Shown here: positions 8,347 through 16,832 of the stretch, one piece after another
Layout of the letters: each line of letters begins with the position of its first letter
Numbering within the stretch: the first letter of the stretch is position 1
DNA from: an uncultured Granulosicoccus sp.
GTDB taxonomy: Bacteria > Pseudomonadota > Gammaproteobacteria > Granulosicoccales > Granulosicoccaceae
DNA: 64,000 nt
Assembly: GCA_947499955.1 (NCBI GenBank)
Contig: CANMQI010000016.1
Coordinates: forward strand, 1-64,000
Reading direction: 5' to 3'
Made by a program: the position numbers and the translations under genes
Notes under the pieces: model-generated
Told to the model about the DNA's origin: nothing
Seen by the model: the letters and a program-made list of their open reading frames with translations, nothing else
The model's database searches: none

Positions 8347-9933
8347 ATGTCACGATCCGTCTATCTTCCAAAGCGTCGTCGTCTACTCAAGCTGGCAGCA
8401 ACGTCAGGTGGCGCATTGGCCGCTGGTGGCGTACTGGGTTTTCCAAGTATTTCCAGAGCTTCGGCAAGACCCATCATCACGCATGGCGTGCAGTCTGGCG
8501 ATGTAGCCAGCAACAGCGGTGTCATCTGGGCACGAACCGACAGGCCAGCCAGAATGCTGGTGGATGTGGCCACCAATGAAAGCTTCAGCAATGCCACGGC
8601 GCTGCCCCCCATCACTGCCATGCCGGGCAGTGATTTCGCCACAAAGCGTCTCCTGAAGAACCTGCCTGCCGACCAGGAAATCTTCTATCGCGTACGCTTT
8701 GCCGATCTACACGATAGTCGTAACGTGTCCGAAGCGTTGACCGGGCATTTCAGAACGGCACCCGATAGTGAGCGTGATGTCCGGTTTGCCTGGTCAGGTG
8801 ATACAGCGGGCCAGGGTTGGGGTATCGACAAGGAGCGCGGCGGTATGCAGACGTACGCCACTATGGCCGCGCATGATCCGGATTTCTTCATTCACAGCGG
8901 CGATACCATCTATGCTGACGGGCCGATCAGTGCCACCGCAGACATGCCGGATGGTGGCATCTGGAACAGTCTTGTTGCTGAAGGCGTCGACAAGGTTGCC
9001 GAGACGCTGGACGAATACCGTGGTCGATTCAAGTACAACATGCTGGATGAGCATGTGCGCGCCTTCAATCAACAGGTAGCGACCTTCTACCAGTGGGATG
9101 ATCATGAGGTCGTCAATAACTGGTCTTCTGCCAAGGACTTGTCCGATGATGATCGCTATACCGAAAAGTCCATCATGACACTGGCTGCGCGCAGTGCTCA
9201 GGCCTTTCACGAAATGACACCGATCAGCTACGTTGCGGAAGAGCCTGGTCGCGTCTATCGCAAGCTTTCATACGGTCCCTTGCTGGATGTCTTCTTTCTG
9301 GATCTGCGCTCTTACAGAGGGCCGAATACGGACGGCATGCAGACGGAGGTATCGGATGAGTCACGTATCATGGGGGCAGAGCAGCTCAAGTGGCTGCAGG
9401 ATGAACTGGCTCGCTCTACGGCTACGTGGAAAGTCATCGCCTCGGATATGCCGTTGGGGCTGGTGGTCTGGGACAAGCACAAGGGTGAAAACCGGGTAGA
9501 GGCGGTTGCCAATGGTAATGCAGGTGCTGCTGCGGGCCGAGAGCTTGAATTTGCCGACCTGCTTCGCTGGATGCGTGACAGCAAGATAGACAATGTTGTC
9601 TGGCTGACTGCCGATGTGCACTACACCGCGGCGCATCACTATCACCCTGACAGAGCGAGTTTTCAGGACTTCACGCCTTTCTGGGAATTTGTTTCAGGTC
9701 CCTTGCACGCCGGCACTTTCGGGCCGAATGAGCTGGATGGAACCTTCGGTCCGGAGGTCAGGTTTGTCAAGGCACCGACGGAGGAGCAGGGGGTGAACCT
9801 GCCGCCTTCCATGGGCTTGCAGTTCTTCGGCCTCGTGGATATCGATGGCCAGAGTCGTCAGCTGACTGTCCGGCTGATGGATCGCGATGACAAGGAGCTC
9901 TACAAGGTGGCGCTCGATCCGGTGACTGCCTGA
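8347..9933 (+). CDS. phoD: PhoD-family alkaline phosphatase (phosphodiesterase), Tat-exported
   Basis: A 528-aa exported phosphatase. The N-terminus has a Tat motif RRRLLKLA at 10-17, a hydrophobic stretch and a cut site near SRASA (40). A PhoD N-terminal beta domain (41-140, THGVQSGDV...GVIWARTDRPARM) precedes the metallophosphatase domain with metal-site motifs WSGDT (149-153), HSGDTIYADGP (183-193), QWDDHEVVNNW (249-259) and LTADVHYTAAHHYHP (420-434). PhoD enzymes bind Ca and Fe in the periplasm and release phosphate from mono- and diesters, including teichoic acids and phospholipid head groups. It appears monocistronic; no Pho box was identified. Confidence 0.92.
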   Translation: MSRSVYLPKRRRLLKLAATSGGALAAGGVLGFPSISRASARPIITHGVQSGDVASNSGVIWARTDRPARMLVDVATNESFSNATALPPITAMPGSDFATKRLLKNLPADQEIFYRVRFADLHDSRNVSEALTGHFRTAPDSERDVRFAWSGDTAGQGWGIDKERGGMQTYATMAAHDPDFFIHSGDTIYADGPISATADMPDGGIWNSLVAEGVDKVAETLDEYRGRFKYNMLDEHVRAFNQQVATFYQWDDHEVVNNWSSAKDLSDDDRYTEKSIMTLAARSAQAFHEMTPISYVAEEPGRVYRKLSYGPLLDVFFLDLRSYRGPNTDGMQTEVSDESRIMGAEQLKWLQDELARSTATWKVIASDMPLGLVVWDKHKGENRVEAVANGNAGAAAGRELEFADLLRWMRDSKIDNVVWLTADVHYTAAHHYHPDRASFQDFTPFWEFVSGPLHAGTFGPNELDGTFGPEVRFVKAPTEEQGVNLPPSMGLQFFGLVDIDGQSRQLTVRLMDRDDKELYKVALDPVTA

Positions 9934-9982
9934 GACTGGACGCAGTGTGTTAGCTTGAGAGAGGTGTTCATGCTGTAATCGT

Positions 9983-10011
9983 ACCGTGCCATGGCGTTGA
10001 CATGGCACGGT
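9983..10011 (+). terminator. Terminator-like hairpin after phoD
   Basis: Perfect 11-bp stem ACCGTGCCATG / CATGGCACGGT with a 7-nt loop, followed at a short distance by the T-rich CGGTTTTCTTTCTT. A frame opening at 10002 inside the hairpin is therefore not the likely start of the next gene. Confidence 0.65.
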
Positions 10012-10052
10012 GCTGCATGTCGGTTTTCTTTCTTGCAAGGCTGTCTCGAGCG

Positions 10053-10967
10053 ATGACATTCTGTTTCGATATTGGTGGTTCGAAGATCGTCAGTGCCTGG
10101 GTTGATGATCAGGGCAGTATCGAGGAACGCGGACGACAGGCAACACCGGTCGATGACCGGACTGCCTTCTACCGAGCGCTGCGTGATTCATGTCCCGACG
10201 GGGAGGATGCTGTCGGCATCGCCATCGCGGGTGTCATCGATCCGCGCAGCGGGCAGTTGACCAGTGCCAATATCCCCTGTGTGAGTGGCCATTGTCTGGC
10301 AGACGATCTGCAGCAATACCTGGGGCGGCCCGTGTATCTGATCAATGATGCGGATGCCTTTGCGCTGGCGGAAACTCACTGGGGGGCGGCCAGGGATCAT
10401 GCCTCGGTGCTGGCAATCATTCTGGGCACCGGGGTCGGTGGCGCGATTGTGCTCGAGGGTGGCTTGCATGCAGGCCATGCTGGCCTGGCCGGTGAATGGG
10501 GGCACGCTCCGGCGTGTGCCCTGAGGACCGGTGAGTCCTTGCCGCTGCTGCACTGTCTTTGCGGTCAACGAGGATGCGTGGATACCCTGGGTGGCGCACG
10601 GGGTATGGAGCGCCTCTACCGCCATGCGTATGCGGCAGAGCTGGATAGTGTGTCCATTGTCAATGCCTGGCTGTCCGGGCAGGCACAGGCTGCTCACGTC
10701 GTCGACATCTGGCTGGACATTGTTGGTGGAGCACTGGCCGCTGCCATCAATATCATCGGGCCGTCCACGGTGCCGGTGGGAGGCGGCTTGGCGAGCAGCA
10801 AGGCACTGATTGCGGCTCTGGACCGTGAGGTCTGCAGGCGCTCACTGACCACGTGCGAATCATCATTGTTGTACCCGGCAGCCAGCGGCCCGGAGCAGGG
10901 TCTTGCAGGTGCTGCCTGGAAGGTGCAACAAAGCGTGCGCGGTGCGTTCACAGCAAGGCCTGCATGA
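10053..10967 (+). CDS. ROK-family sugar kinase
   Basis: A 304-aa protein of the ROK family. It has the ATP site DIGGSKI at 6-12, catalytic Asp in INDADAF (D101), ILGTGVGGAIV at 123-133, the sugar-binding GEWGH with His151, and a zinc-type CLCGQRGC at 168-175. There is no DNA-binding domain, so it acts as a kinase of a hexose or amino sugar (glucose, GlcNAc, ManNAc or similar) rather than a repressor. ATG at 10053 is preferred: earlier in-frame starts sit in the phoD terminator and encode residues unlike the family. Overlaps the cutC-like gene by 4 nt, implying joint function. Confidence 0.87.
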   Translation: MTFCFDIGGSKIVSAWVDDQGSIEERGRQATPVDDRTAFYRALRDSCPDGEDAVGIAIAGVIDPRSGQLTSANIPCVSGHCLADDLQQYLGRPVYLINDADAFALAETHWGAARDHASVLAIILGTGVGGAIVLEGGLHAGHAGLAGEWGHAPACALRTGESLPLLHCLCGQRGCVDTLGGARGMERLYRHAYAAELDSVSIVNAWLSGQAQAAHVVDIWLDIVGGALAAAINIIGPSTVPVGGGLASSKALIAALDREVCRRSLTTCESSLLYPAASGPEQGLAGAAWKVQQSVRGAFTARPA

Positions 10968-11779
10968 GTCAGGCTGAACTGGAAATATGCGTGGATACGG
11001 CCGCCGCTCTGGCCATGTGTCTGCAGGCAAGGGTTGATCGGGTGGAGTTGTGTTCGGCACTGGCGGTTGGCGGATTGACTCCCGCTTATGGTTTCATGAA
11101 GCTGGCTGGCAGGCTCGCCGCATCAGGTGCAGACACGATCGAGGTTGCGCGCGCTACTGTCGATGGTATCGAGGCTGAGACAGCAGGCGTGGCAAGGCCA
11201 CAGGTACTGGCCATGATTCGTCCGCGCTCCGGCGACTTCTGCTTCAGCAAGGCGGAAACCGACAGCATGTGTGACGACATAATCGCGGCCCGTGATGCCG
11301 GGCTGGACGGTGTGGTACTGGGTGCTGCCACCACTGATGACAGGCTGGATCTGCCTGTGTTGCATCGCCTTTGTCGTGCTGCTGACGGACTACAGGTGAC
11401 ACTCCATCGTGTCATCGACTTGCTGGACGACCCCTTGTTGGCCATTGATCAGGCGATCGACCTGGGGTTCCACAGGGTTCTGACTTCAGGTGGTGCGGTG
11501 CGGGTTGCGGAAGGGTTGCTGCAATTGTCGGAAATGCACAAATACGCCAACCGTCGGATACAGATCATGGCGGGTGCCGGCTTGAACCCATCTCTGGCGA
11601 AATTGATTCGACAGGAAGCCGGCATCGATGCTTTCCATGCGTCTTGCCGTGGTGAGGCCTGGCCTGACCGCCGTCTCAGTGCTTTTGGCTTTGCCGGCCA
11701 GGAGGGAGAGCTTGACCCGGGGTTGATCGACGATTATCGGCGCAGTCTCGCCGATACACAGGGCGATCAGGTGAAGTAA
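10964..11779 (+). CDS. cutC: CutC-family TIM-barrel protein
   Basis: A 271-aa protein that begins MSQAELEICVDTAAALAMC and continues ADRVELCSAL-like RVDRVELCSALAVGGLTPAYG, the hallmark of CutC. Other family features are MIRPRSGDFCFS, GVVLGA, TLHRVIDLLDDP and RVLTSGGA. CutC was first linked to copper tolerance, but its true role is unsettled; it is a TIM barrel often found beside sugar-degrading genes. The start overlaps the stop of the ROK kinase (ATGA); an in-frame extension back to 10853 lies within the kinase and is rejected. The pairing with a sugar kinase supports a carbohydrate role here rather than copper transport. Confidence 0.9.
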   Translation: MSQAELEICVDTAAALAMCLQARVDRVELCSALAVGGLTPAYGFMKLAGRLAASGADTIEVARATVDGIEAETAGVARPQVLAMIRPRSGDFCFSKAETDSMCDDIIAARDAGLDGVVLGAATTDDRLDLPVLHRLCRAADGLQVTLHRVIDLLDDPLLAIDQAIDLGFHRVLTSGGAVRVAEGLLQLSEMHKYANRRIQIMAGAGLNPSLAKLIRQEAGIDAFHASCRGEAWPDRRLSAFGFAGQEGELDPGLIDDYRRSLADTQGDQVK

Positions 11780-11801
11780 GTCGCCGCGGCGCCAGAAGGA
11801 A

Positions 11802-11824
11802 CGAGGACGGATCAACGGTCCTCG
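11802..11824. terminator. Hairpin between convergent cutC and methyltransferase genes
   Basis: Perfect 7-bp inverted repeat CGAGGAC / GTCCTCG with a 9-nt loop, located between two convergent genes, so it may end transcription from either side. No clear T-run. Confidence 0.4.
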
Positions 11825-11891
11825 AGCCTTCATGGGTTTGTGCCGATACCGACATCCGTGTCAGTGCGATACGAATCCGGGCAAGCTGCCG

Positions 11892-13052
11892 TTACGCGCG
11901 AACCAGATGTGTCAGGCATTCCAGATGAGCGGTTTGCGGGAACATGTCCATCGGGACCAGCGTCTCGATTCGATAGCCACCTTCTGTCAGTTTCTTCAGA
12001 TCTCTGGCAAGCGTGGCCGGATGGCATGACACGTACAACAGTTCCTGGCAAGGATTGGCAATCAGGATGTCGGCAACCGAACTGTCGAGTCCTGCTCGCG
12101 GTGGGTCGACAATGCACAGGCTGTTACCGATATCCAGTTTGCCCAGTGTCTTTTCCACAGCAGCCTGATGAAACTGGATATTGCTCAGGCTCATTGCCTG
12201 CGCCTGATCCCGGGCCGCGCTGATGTTCTCGGCCGAGGAATCGACTCCCACTACCTGCTTGTCGCTGTGTTGTCCGGCAATGTGGTTGGTCCAGTGTCCG
12301 CGACCACAATACAGGTCGATGACTTTCTGACATTCACTCTGCTCGACTCTGTCAAGCAATCGCGCCGTCAGTTGGTCGCTGATCTGCGTATTGACCTGAC
12401 GAAACCCGAGCTCTGTGGAATTCTTGTCATTGATTTCAGCCACGATCACCTCACCGTCGACAACCGCAATTTCCACACGACCCTGCACGGTCTGAGTGAG
12501 ATCGGTGTTCTGCAGAAAGTCGTTGATGGGCTCTTCTGCGATGGCACAACGATCAACGGCGATGCGCTGGTCGCTGCGGCGCCACTTGTAGTGGAAGCTG
12601 CCTGCACGAATCTCGCCCTGAATACGGTTACGGTAGCCGTATTCCCGTTCAGATGGAATGATGTCTTCCATGGGCAGATCCTGCAGAAGACCGATTCGGG
12701 TGAGCGTATCGACCAGCTGTTCCTGCTTGGCTGTCAGTTGCAGTGCATAGGGGACATGCTGCCAGTCGCAACCTCCGCAGCGTTCGAAATACGGACACGG
12801 CGCTTCGATTCTGTCCTTGCCGGGTTCCAGTATTTCCTCGACGCTACCCAGTGCATAGGTTTTCTTGCGCTGCGTGATCTTGATTCTTACTCGATCGCCG
12901 GGCAGTGTATAGGGCACGAAAACCACTCGCTGATCCTGCCTGCCGAGACCGTCACCGGCGTTGGTCAGTGATTCGATGACAAGCTCGGCGTCTTGCGGTT
13001 CGATCTCTTTGCGCTTGTGCCGATACTTGTTCCAGCCGGATTTGTCCTTCAT
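11892..13052 (-). CDS. TrmA/RlmD-family 23S rRNA or tRNA (uracil-5-)-methyltransferase
   Basis: A 386-aa SAM-dependent RNA methyltransferase. A TRAM domain (20-78) precedes an iron-sulfur cluster signature CPYFERCGGC (C86, C92, C95) with a probable fourth ligand C169. The Rossmann SAM site is VIDLYCGRGHWTNHIA (244-259). Catalytic motif VSCHPATLARDL contains nucleophile C343, with His in place of the more common Asn of SCNP. Family members place 5-methyluridine in 23S rRNA (RlmC/RlmD) or tRNA (TrmA); the TRAM and cluster favour an RlmD-type rRNA enzyme. At 386 aa it is shorter than E. coli RlmD (about 430). Divergent from the oxidoreductase gene at 13344. Confidence 0.88.
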   Translation of the reverse strand: MKDKSGWNKYRHKRKEIEPQDAELVIESLTNAGDGLGRQDQRVVFVPYTLPGDRVRIKITQRKKTYALGSVEEILEPGKDRIEAPCPYFERCGGCDWQHVPYALQLTAKQEQLVDTLTRIGLLQDLPMEDIIPSEREYGYRNRIQGEIRAGSFHYKWRRSDQRIAVDRCAIAEEPINDFLQNTDLTQTVQGRVEIAVVDGEVIVAEINDKNSTELGFRQVNTQISDQLTARLLDRVEQSECQKVIDLYCGRGHWTNHIAGQHSDKQVVGVDSSAENISAARDQAQAMSLSNIQFHQAAVEKTLGKLDIGNSLCIVDPPRAGLDSSVADILIANPCQELLYVSCHPATLARDLKKLTEGGYRIETLVPMDMFPQTAHLECLTHLVRA

Positions 13053-13343
13053 GAATACTCGATTTCAATTCAATGCTGTGGCAGGTGTCAGGGGCCTGCC
13101 GAGAGGGGCAGTCAGTATAGGGCAAGACGCTGTACGGCATGCTCGAAACACGCGATTCTTCGTGCGCTGATCGATGATTCTGCAGGGCAGGAATGGCGTT
13201 TCAGTGGTTACATTCTATAGTTGTAGTCAACCAGAGCGTAGAAGGGTGCTGTTCATATCGCTCGAGCAGATTCAGGTAGGGGGGCAAGGCGGCTATCCTG
13301 CAGTCGTTCTTTCAACCAGTTGTACGCGTGAGGCGTTGGTGAC

Positions 13344-14372
13344 ATGTCAGCAGAGAACCTATCGGTAGCCTGCCTGGGAGCAGGATATTTTGCCCGTTTC
13401 CACCATGATGCCTGGCAGCGACTGGATGGGGTCAGCCTGATAGCCTGTTGTGACTCCGACCTGGCGCGGGCTCGTGCGGTGAGCTCTGCCGCCTTCGATG
13501 ATCTCGGCGCCATGCTGGCTACCGTGACGCCGGATATTCTGGATATTGCCACGCCGCCCGACACCCACGTGGCGTCGGTCATGCGTGCGCTGGAGGCAGG
13601 GGTCGACACCATCATCTGTCAGAAGCCGTTCTGCGAATCCCTGCAGCAAGCCACGGAGCTGACCGAAGCGGCTTCGGCTGCCGGTGCCGTGTTGATCGTG
13701 CATGAAAACTTCCGTTTTCAGCCCTGGTTTCGTGTGATTGCAGCGGCCATCGAGGCGGGGGAAATCGGTGAGGTACAGCAGGCCTGTTTCCGTTTGCGTA
13801 CAGGGGATGGCCAGGGGCCCGATGCCTACCTGGAACGACAAGCCTATTTCCAGACCATGCCGCGACTGCTTGTGCATGAAACAGCCATCCATTACATCGA
13901 TGTCTTTCGCTATCTGTTTGGAGAAGTGCAAGCTGTCTATGCCGATCTGCGGCGCCTGAACCCCGTCATTGCCGGGGAGGACGCCGGCTATATCGTGTTC
14001 GACATGGGGAATGGTGTGCAGGCCCTGTTCGACGGCAATCGGCATCTGGATCATGCTGCGGAAAATACTCGGCTGACCTTCGGTGAGGGGCTTTTCGAAG
14101 GTACCAGGGGGAGTCTGTCCTTACAGGGCGACGGCCAGGTTCGCAAGCGTGCCTTCGGTCACTCCGATGACCATGTCATTCTGCCTGCACAGGATTGGGA
14201 AGGGTTTGCGGGTGACTCGGTGTACGCTTTCCAGCAACACGTGCTATCTCATCTGTTGCACGGGACCGTGCTGGAGACTGCGGCAAAGGATTATCTGGAT
14301 AATATACGACTGGAACAATTGGTGTATCGCTCTTCGACAGAGGGGCGTCGACTGGTCGCGGGCAGTGAGTGA
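13344..14372 (+). CDS. Gfo/Idh/MocA-family oxidoreductase
   Basis: A 342-aa NAD(P)-dependent dehydrogenase. Residues 6-125 form a Rossmann domain with GAGYFARFHH and the family motif QKPF in IICQKPFCESL, where Lys is the usual catalytic/cofactor residue. The C-terminal alpha/beta domain contains VHENFRFQPWF and a LLVHETAIHYIDVFRYL segment whose HxxxHxxD pattern is typical of sugar- and inositol-type enzymes. Substrate not predictable; a cyclic polyol or sugar is likely. TGAGGCG about 8 nt before the ATG is a plausible binding site. The next gene, an SDR, lies 130 nt downstream across a tandem repeat. Confidence 0.87.
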   Translation: MSAENLSVACLGAGYFARFHHDAWQRLDGVSLIACCDSDLARARAVSSAAFDDLGAMLATVTPDILDIATPPDTHVASVMRALEAGVDTIICQKPFCESLQQATELTEAASAAGAVLIVHENFRFQPWFRVIAAAIEAGEIGEVQQACFRLRTGDGQGPDAYLERQAYFQTMPRLLVHETAIHYIDVFRYLFGEVQAVYADLRRLNPVIAGEDAGYIVFDMGNGVQALFDGNRHLDHAAENTRLTFGEGLFEGTRGSLSLQGDGQVRKRAFGHSDDHVILPAQDWEGFAGDSVYAFQQHVLSHLLHGTVLETAAKDYLDNIRLEQLVYRSSTEGRRLVAGSE

Positions 14373-14441
14373 AGACAGGCATTTGTACTGGCTGACATCA
14401 CGTCACTATCGGCATGACCTGCACCCAAGCTACCCAAGCCG

Positions 14442-14477
14442 ATCAAGCCAATCAAGCCAATCAAGCCAATCAAGCCA
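14442..14477 (+). repeat. 9-bp tandem repeat
   Basis: Four exact copies of ATCAAGCCA plus a partial fifth (ATCAAAC), just before the SDR gene start at 14503. The repeat lies in the gap between two genes transcribed in the same direction and does not form a CRISPR or an obvious binding site array. Confidence 0.9.
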
Positions 14478-14502
14478 ATCAAACATCAAAGACTACTGAC
14501 AC

Positions 14503-15273
14503 ATGAATAATCCAGTTGACGGAGTATCCGGCCGGGTTGCACTGATTACAGGTGCCTCAAGCGGGCTCGGTGCGCATTTTGCCGGTGTAATGGCCAGGGC
14601 GGGCGCCACCGTCGTCATCGCTGCGAGAAGAGCCGACAAACTGGAGGCGCTGGCTGACTCCATCCACACGACAGGTGGCCGGGCCATGGCCGTTACCATG
14701 GATGTCACCGATGAACACAGTGTTGCAGAGGCGCTGCGGTCAGTGAACGAGAAGCTGGGGCCCGTCAGTATCCTGATCAACAATGCAGGTATGGCTGAGT
14801 CCAGAACATTTCGCAAGCTGGAGGAGAAGACGTGGCACCGAACACTGGCGGTCAATCTCGATGGTGCCTGGCGGGTTGCCCATCAGGTGACACGCGCTCT
14901 GCTGGCCGCAGAGCAACCAGGTGTCGTGGTGAATATCGCCTCCATTCTGGGATTGCGTGTCGGCTTCGGGAATAGCGCCTACGCGGTATCCAAGGCCGGG
15001 TTGATACAGATGACCAAAGCCATGGCTCTGGAGTTGGGGCCGCGAGGCATTCGCGTCAACGCCTTGTGTCCCGGCTATATTGCGACTGATATCAATGCCG
15101 ACTACTTTGCAACGCCTGAAGGTGCTGACTATATCCGTTCGACCCCGGCGGGCAGAACGGGCAAGCTGACCGAGCTGGATGGGCCCTTGCTGCTACTGTG
15201 CAGCGATGCAGGCTCATTCATCAATGGTATTGCCCTGCCGGTGGACGGTGGGCATCTGGTGAGTTCCCTGTAG
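14503..15273 (+). CDS. Short-chain dehydrogenase/reductase
   Basis: A 256-aa classical SDR. The cofactor motif is TGASSGLG at 16-23, with an ARRADK segment after beta-2 that has Arg-Arg and fits NADP better than NAD. NNAG is at 93-96 and the catalytic residues are S147, Y160 and K164 (YAVSK). The CPGYIATDIN and DGGHL segments are typical of the family's C-terminal part. It oxidises or reduces a hydroxyl/keto group; the substrate is unknown. It may work with the upstream Gfo/Idh/MocA enzyme, as two oxidoreductases transcribed together suggest an oxidation-epimerisation route. Confidence 0.88.
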   Translation: MNNPVDGVSGRVALITGASSGLGAHFAGVMARAGATVVIAARRADKLEALADSIHTTGGRAMAVTMDVTDEHSVAEALRSVNEKLGPVSILINNAGMAESRTFRKLEEKTWHRTLAVNLDGAWRVAHQVTRALLAAEQPGVVVNIASILGLRVGFGNSAYAVSKAGLIQMTKAMALELGPRGIRVNALCPGYIATDINADYFATPEGADYIRSTPAGRTGKLTELDGPLLLLCSDAGSFINGIALPVDGGHLVSSL

Positions 15274-15306
15274 GACCGACAGGGTGCCATGCCTGATCGC
15301 TGAGTG

Positions 15307-15441
15307 GGCAGCGTAACCAAAGGCAGTGTAAACGAAGGCAGCGTAACAAAAGGCAGTGTAACCGAAGGCGGTGTAACCGAAGGCGGTGTAAACGAAGGCG
15401 GTGTAAACGAAGGCAGCGTAACCGAGGGCGGTGTAACCGCG
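15307..15441. repeat. 15-bp tandem repeat array, nine units
   Basis: Nine contiguous 15-bp units with consensus GGC(A/G)G(T/C)GTAA(C/A)CGAA lie in the 310-base gene-free stretch 15274-15583. Units differ at two to four positions, so the array is partly aged. On the minus strand it reads as a pentapeptide periodic frame, an artefact of the 15-bp period. No gene was found in this gap apart from the array and the LexA box region. Confidence 0.92.
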
Positions 15442-15534
15442 GGTAGCGATGACGGGTAGCGATGGACGGCAGCAGCCGGCCAGCCGGGCCGAACCCATTA
15501 GCTCTCATGTACAACTGTATGAAATACCACTATA

Positions 15535-15550
15535 CTGTATGAATTAACAG
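15535..15550 (+). promoter_or_regulatory. LexA (SOS) box
   Basis: CTGTATGAATTAACAG fits CTGT-N8-ACAG, preceded by TA as in the E. coli consensus TACTGTAT. It lies 33 nt before the ATG of the radical SAM gene. A partial direct copy, ACTGTATGAA, sits 20 bp upstream at 15514-15523. The position fits repression of the downstream gene. Confidence 0.7.
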
Positions 15551-15583
15551 CTTCAGTGAGCCCGGTCAGACGGGGTGTGGCCC

Positions 15584-16762
15584 ATGTTCGATACACCGTA
15601 CAAGCGTCGTGGGAGAGGGGCACAGAGTAACCGCAGTGGCCGATTCGAATCTCGACAACGGGTTGATGTCGACGATGGCTGGCAGGTCATGGCTTCGCCG
15701 GTGTCGGGGTCTACCGGCAGCGGTGACATTCAGGCCACTGGCAACCCGGATGATCCGCTGTCCGGCAGTGACAGTGAGGCACCCTCGACGCTGCGCACTC
15801 AGTGGCGGCAAGACAAGGCAAGGACTGTCATCACCCGGAACCAGTCACCGGACGTCCATTTCGATCAATCGATCAATCCCTACCGGGGCTGTGAGCATGG
15901 TTGCGCCTATTGTTTTGCGCGTCCATCACACACCTATCTGGGGCACTCGGCCGGTCTGGATTTCGAGCTGATGCTGTACGCCAAGCTCGATGCAGCCAGG
16001 CTGCTGCGACAAGAACTTGCCAGGCCGCGGTACCAGTGCAGACCGATTGCCATTGGTGTCAATACGGATGCCTATCAGCCGCTGGAACGGGAACTCGGCA
16101 TTACCCGACAGATTCTCGAGGTGCTGCTGGAGAGCCGGCACCCGGCTTACCTGATCACGAAATCCTCTCTGATAGAACGCGATCTCGATCTTCTGGTGCA
16201 AATGGCTGAGCGCAAGTTGGTAACGGTCTCGGTCTCCATCACAACGCTCGACAATACCCTGAGTCATCATCTGGAACCGCGGGCCGCAGCGCCCCATCGA
16301 AGGCTGCGAACCCTGCGGACACTGGCCGATGCTGGTGTGCCGGTGCGCACCTCGGTCTCACCTGTCATTCCTGCCCTGAACGAACATGAAATGGATGCCA
16401 TCATCGAGGCCTCGGCAAAGGCAGGGGCGACGGGGGCCAACGCCATTGTGCTGCGCTTGCCGCATGAGCTGGCGCAATTGTTTCCGGAGTGGCTGGAAGC
16501 CTGTTATCCGCTGAAGAAGGAAAAGGTCCTGAAGGCGATTCGCTCGCTGCGTTCAGGCAAGCTGAACAACAGTGATTTTGACTCGCGCTTTTCCGGAGAA
16601 GGGCCGCGAGCGGAAATTATCCGGCAACGCTTTGAAATGGCCTGTCGCCGGCATGGTCTGGCCACCGGGCGAGGGGTCTTTGCATCGGATACCACGCAGT
16701 TTCGTGTTCCGCAGCCGCTCGAGGAGGAGTCGGCCCCGGGTCACCAACTGCCTCTGTTCTGA
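15584..16762 (+). CDS. PA0069-family radical SAM protein
   Basis: A 392-aa radical SAM protein of the SplB-like PA0069 group. A basic N-terminal region (KRRGRGAQSNRSGRFE) and a low-complexity stretch lead to ITRNQSPDVHFDQSINPYRG and the cluster motif CEHGCAYCF with C103, C107 and C110 (CxxxCxxC). The TIM-barrel portion has GVNTDAYQPLERELGITR, a segment typical of this group. The relation to spore photoproduct lyase and the LexA box just upstream point to DNA repair, but the substrate is not established. ATG at 15584 follows ACGGGG; a GTG at 15575 is an alternative. Confidence 0.88.
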   Translation: MFDTPYKRRGRGAQSNRSGRFESRQRVDVDDGWQVMASPVSGSTGSGDIQATGNPDDPLSGSDSEAPSTLRTQWRQDKARTVITRNQSPDVHFDQSINPYRGCEHGCAYCFARPSHTYLGHSAGLDFELMLYAKLDAARLLRQELARPRYQCRPIAIGVNTDAYQPLERELGITRQILEVLLESRHPAYLITKSSLIERDLDLLVQMAERKLVTVSVSITTLDNTLSHHLEPRAAAPHRRLRTLRTLADAGVPVRTSVSPVIPALNEHEMDAIIEASAKAGATGANAIVLRLPHELAQLFPEWLEACYPLKKEKVLKAIRSLRSGKLNNSDFDSRFSGEGPRAEIIRQRFEMACRRHGLATGRGVFASDTTQFRVPQPLEEESAPGHQLPLF

Positions 16763-16832
16763 ACGCTGCTGCCTGCCTTGTGTGCGGAGGCCCGCTCATG
16801 AACGTCAGATGCTTGCAGCACGACATCCCGGT

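Noticed and set aside
14442..15441. CRISPR array
   Set aside because: The two repeats are contiguous short units with no unique spacers, and no cas gene is present.
15214..15514. Minus-strand pentapeptide-periodic frames (YTAFG, LRLHR)
   Set aside because: Both frames are produced by the 15-bp tandem array and have no start context or family.
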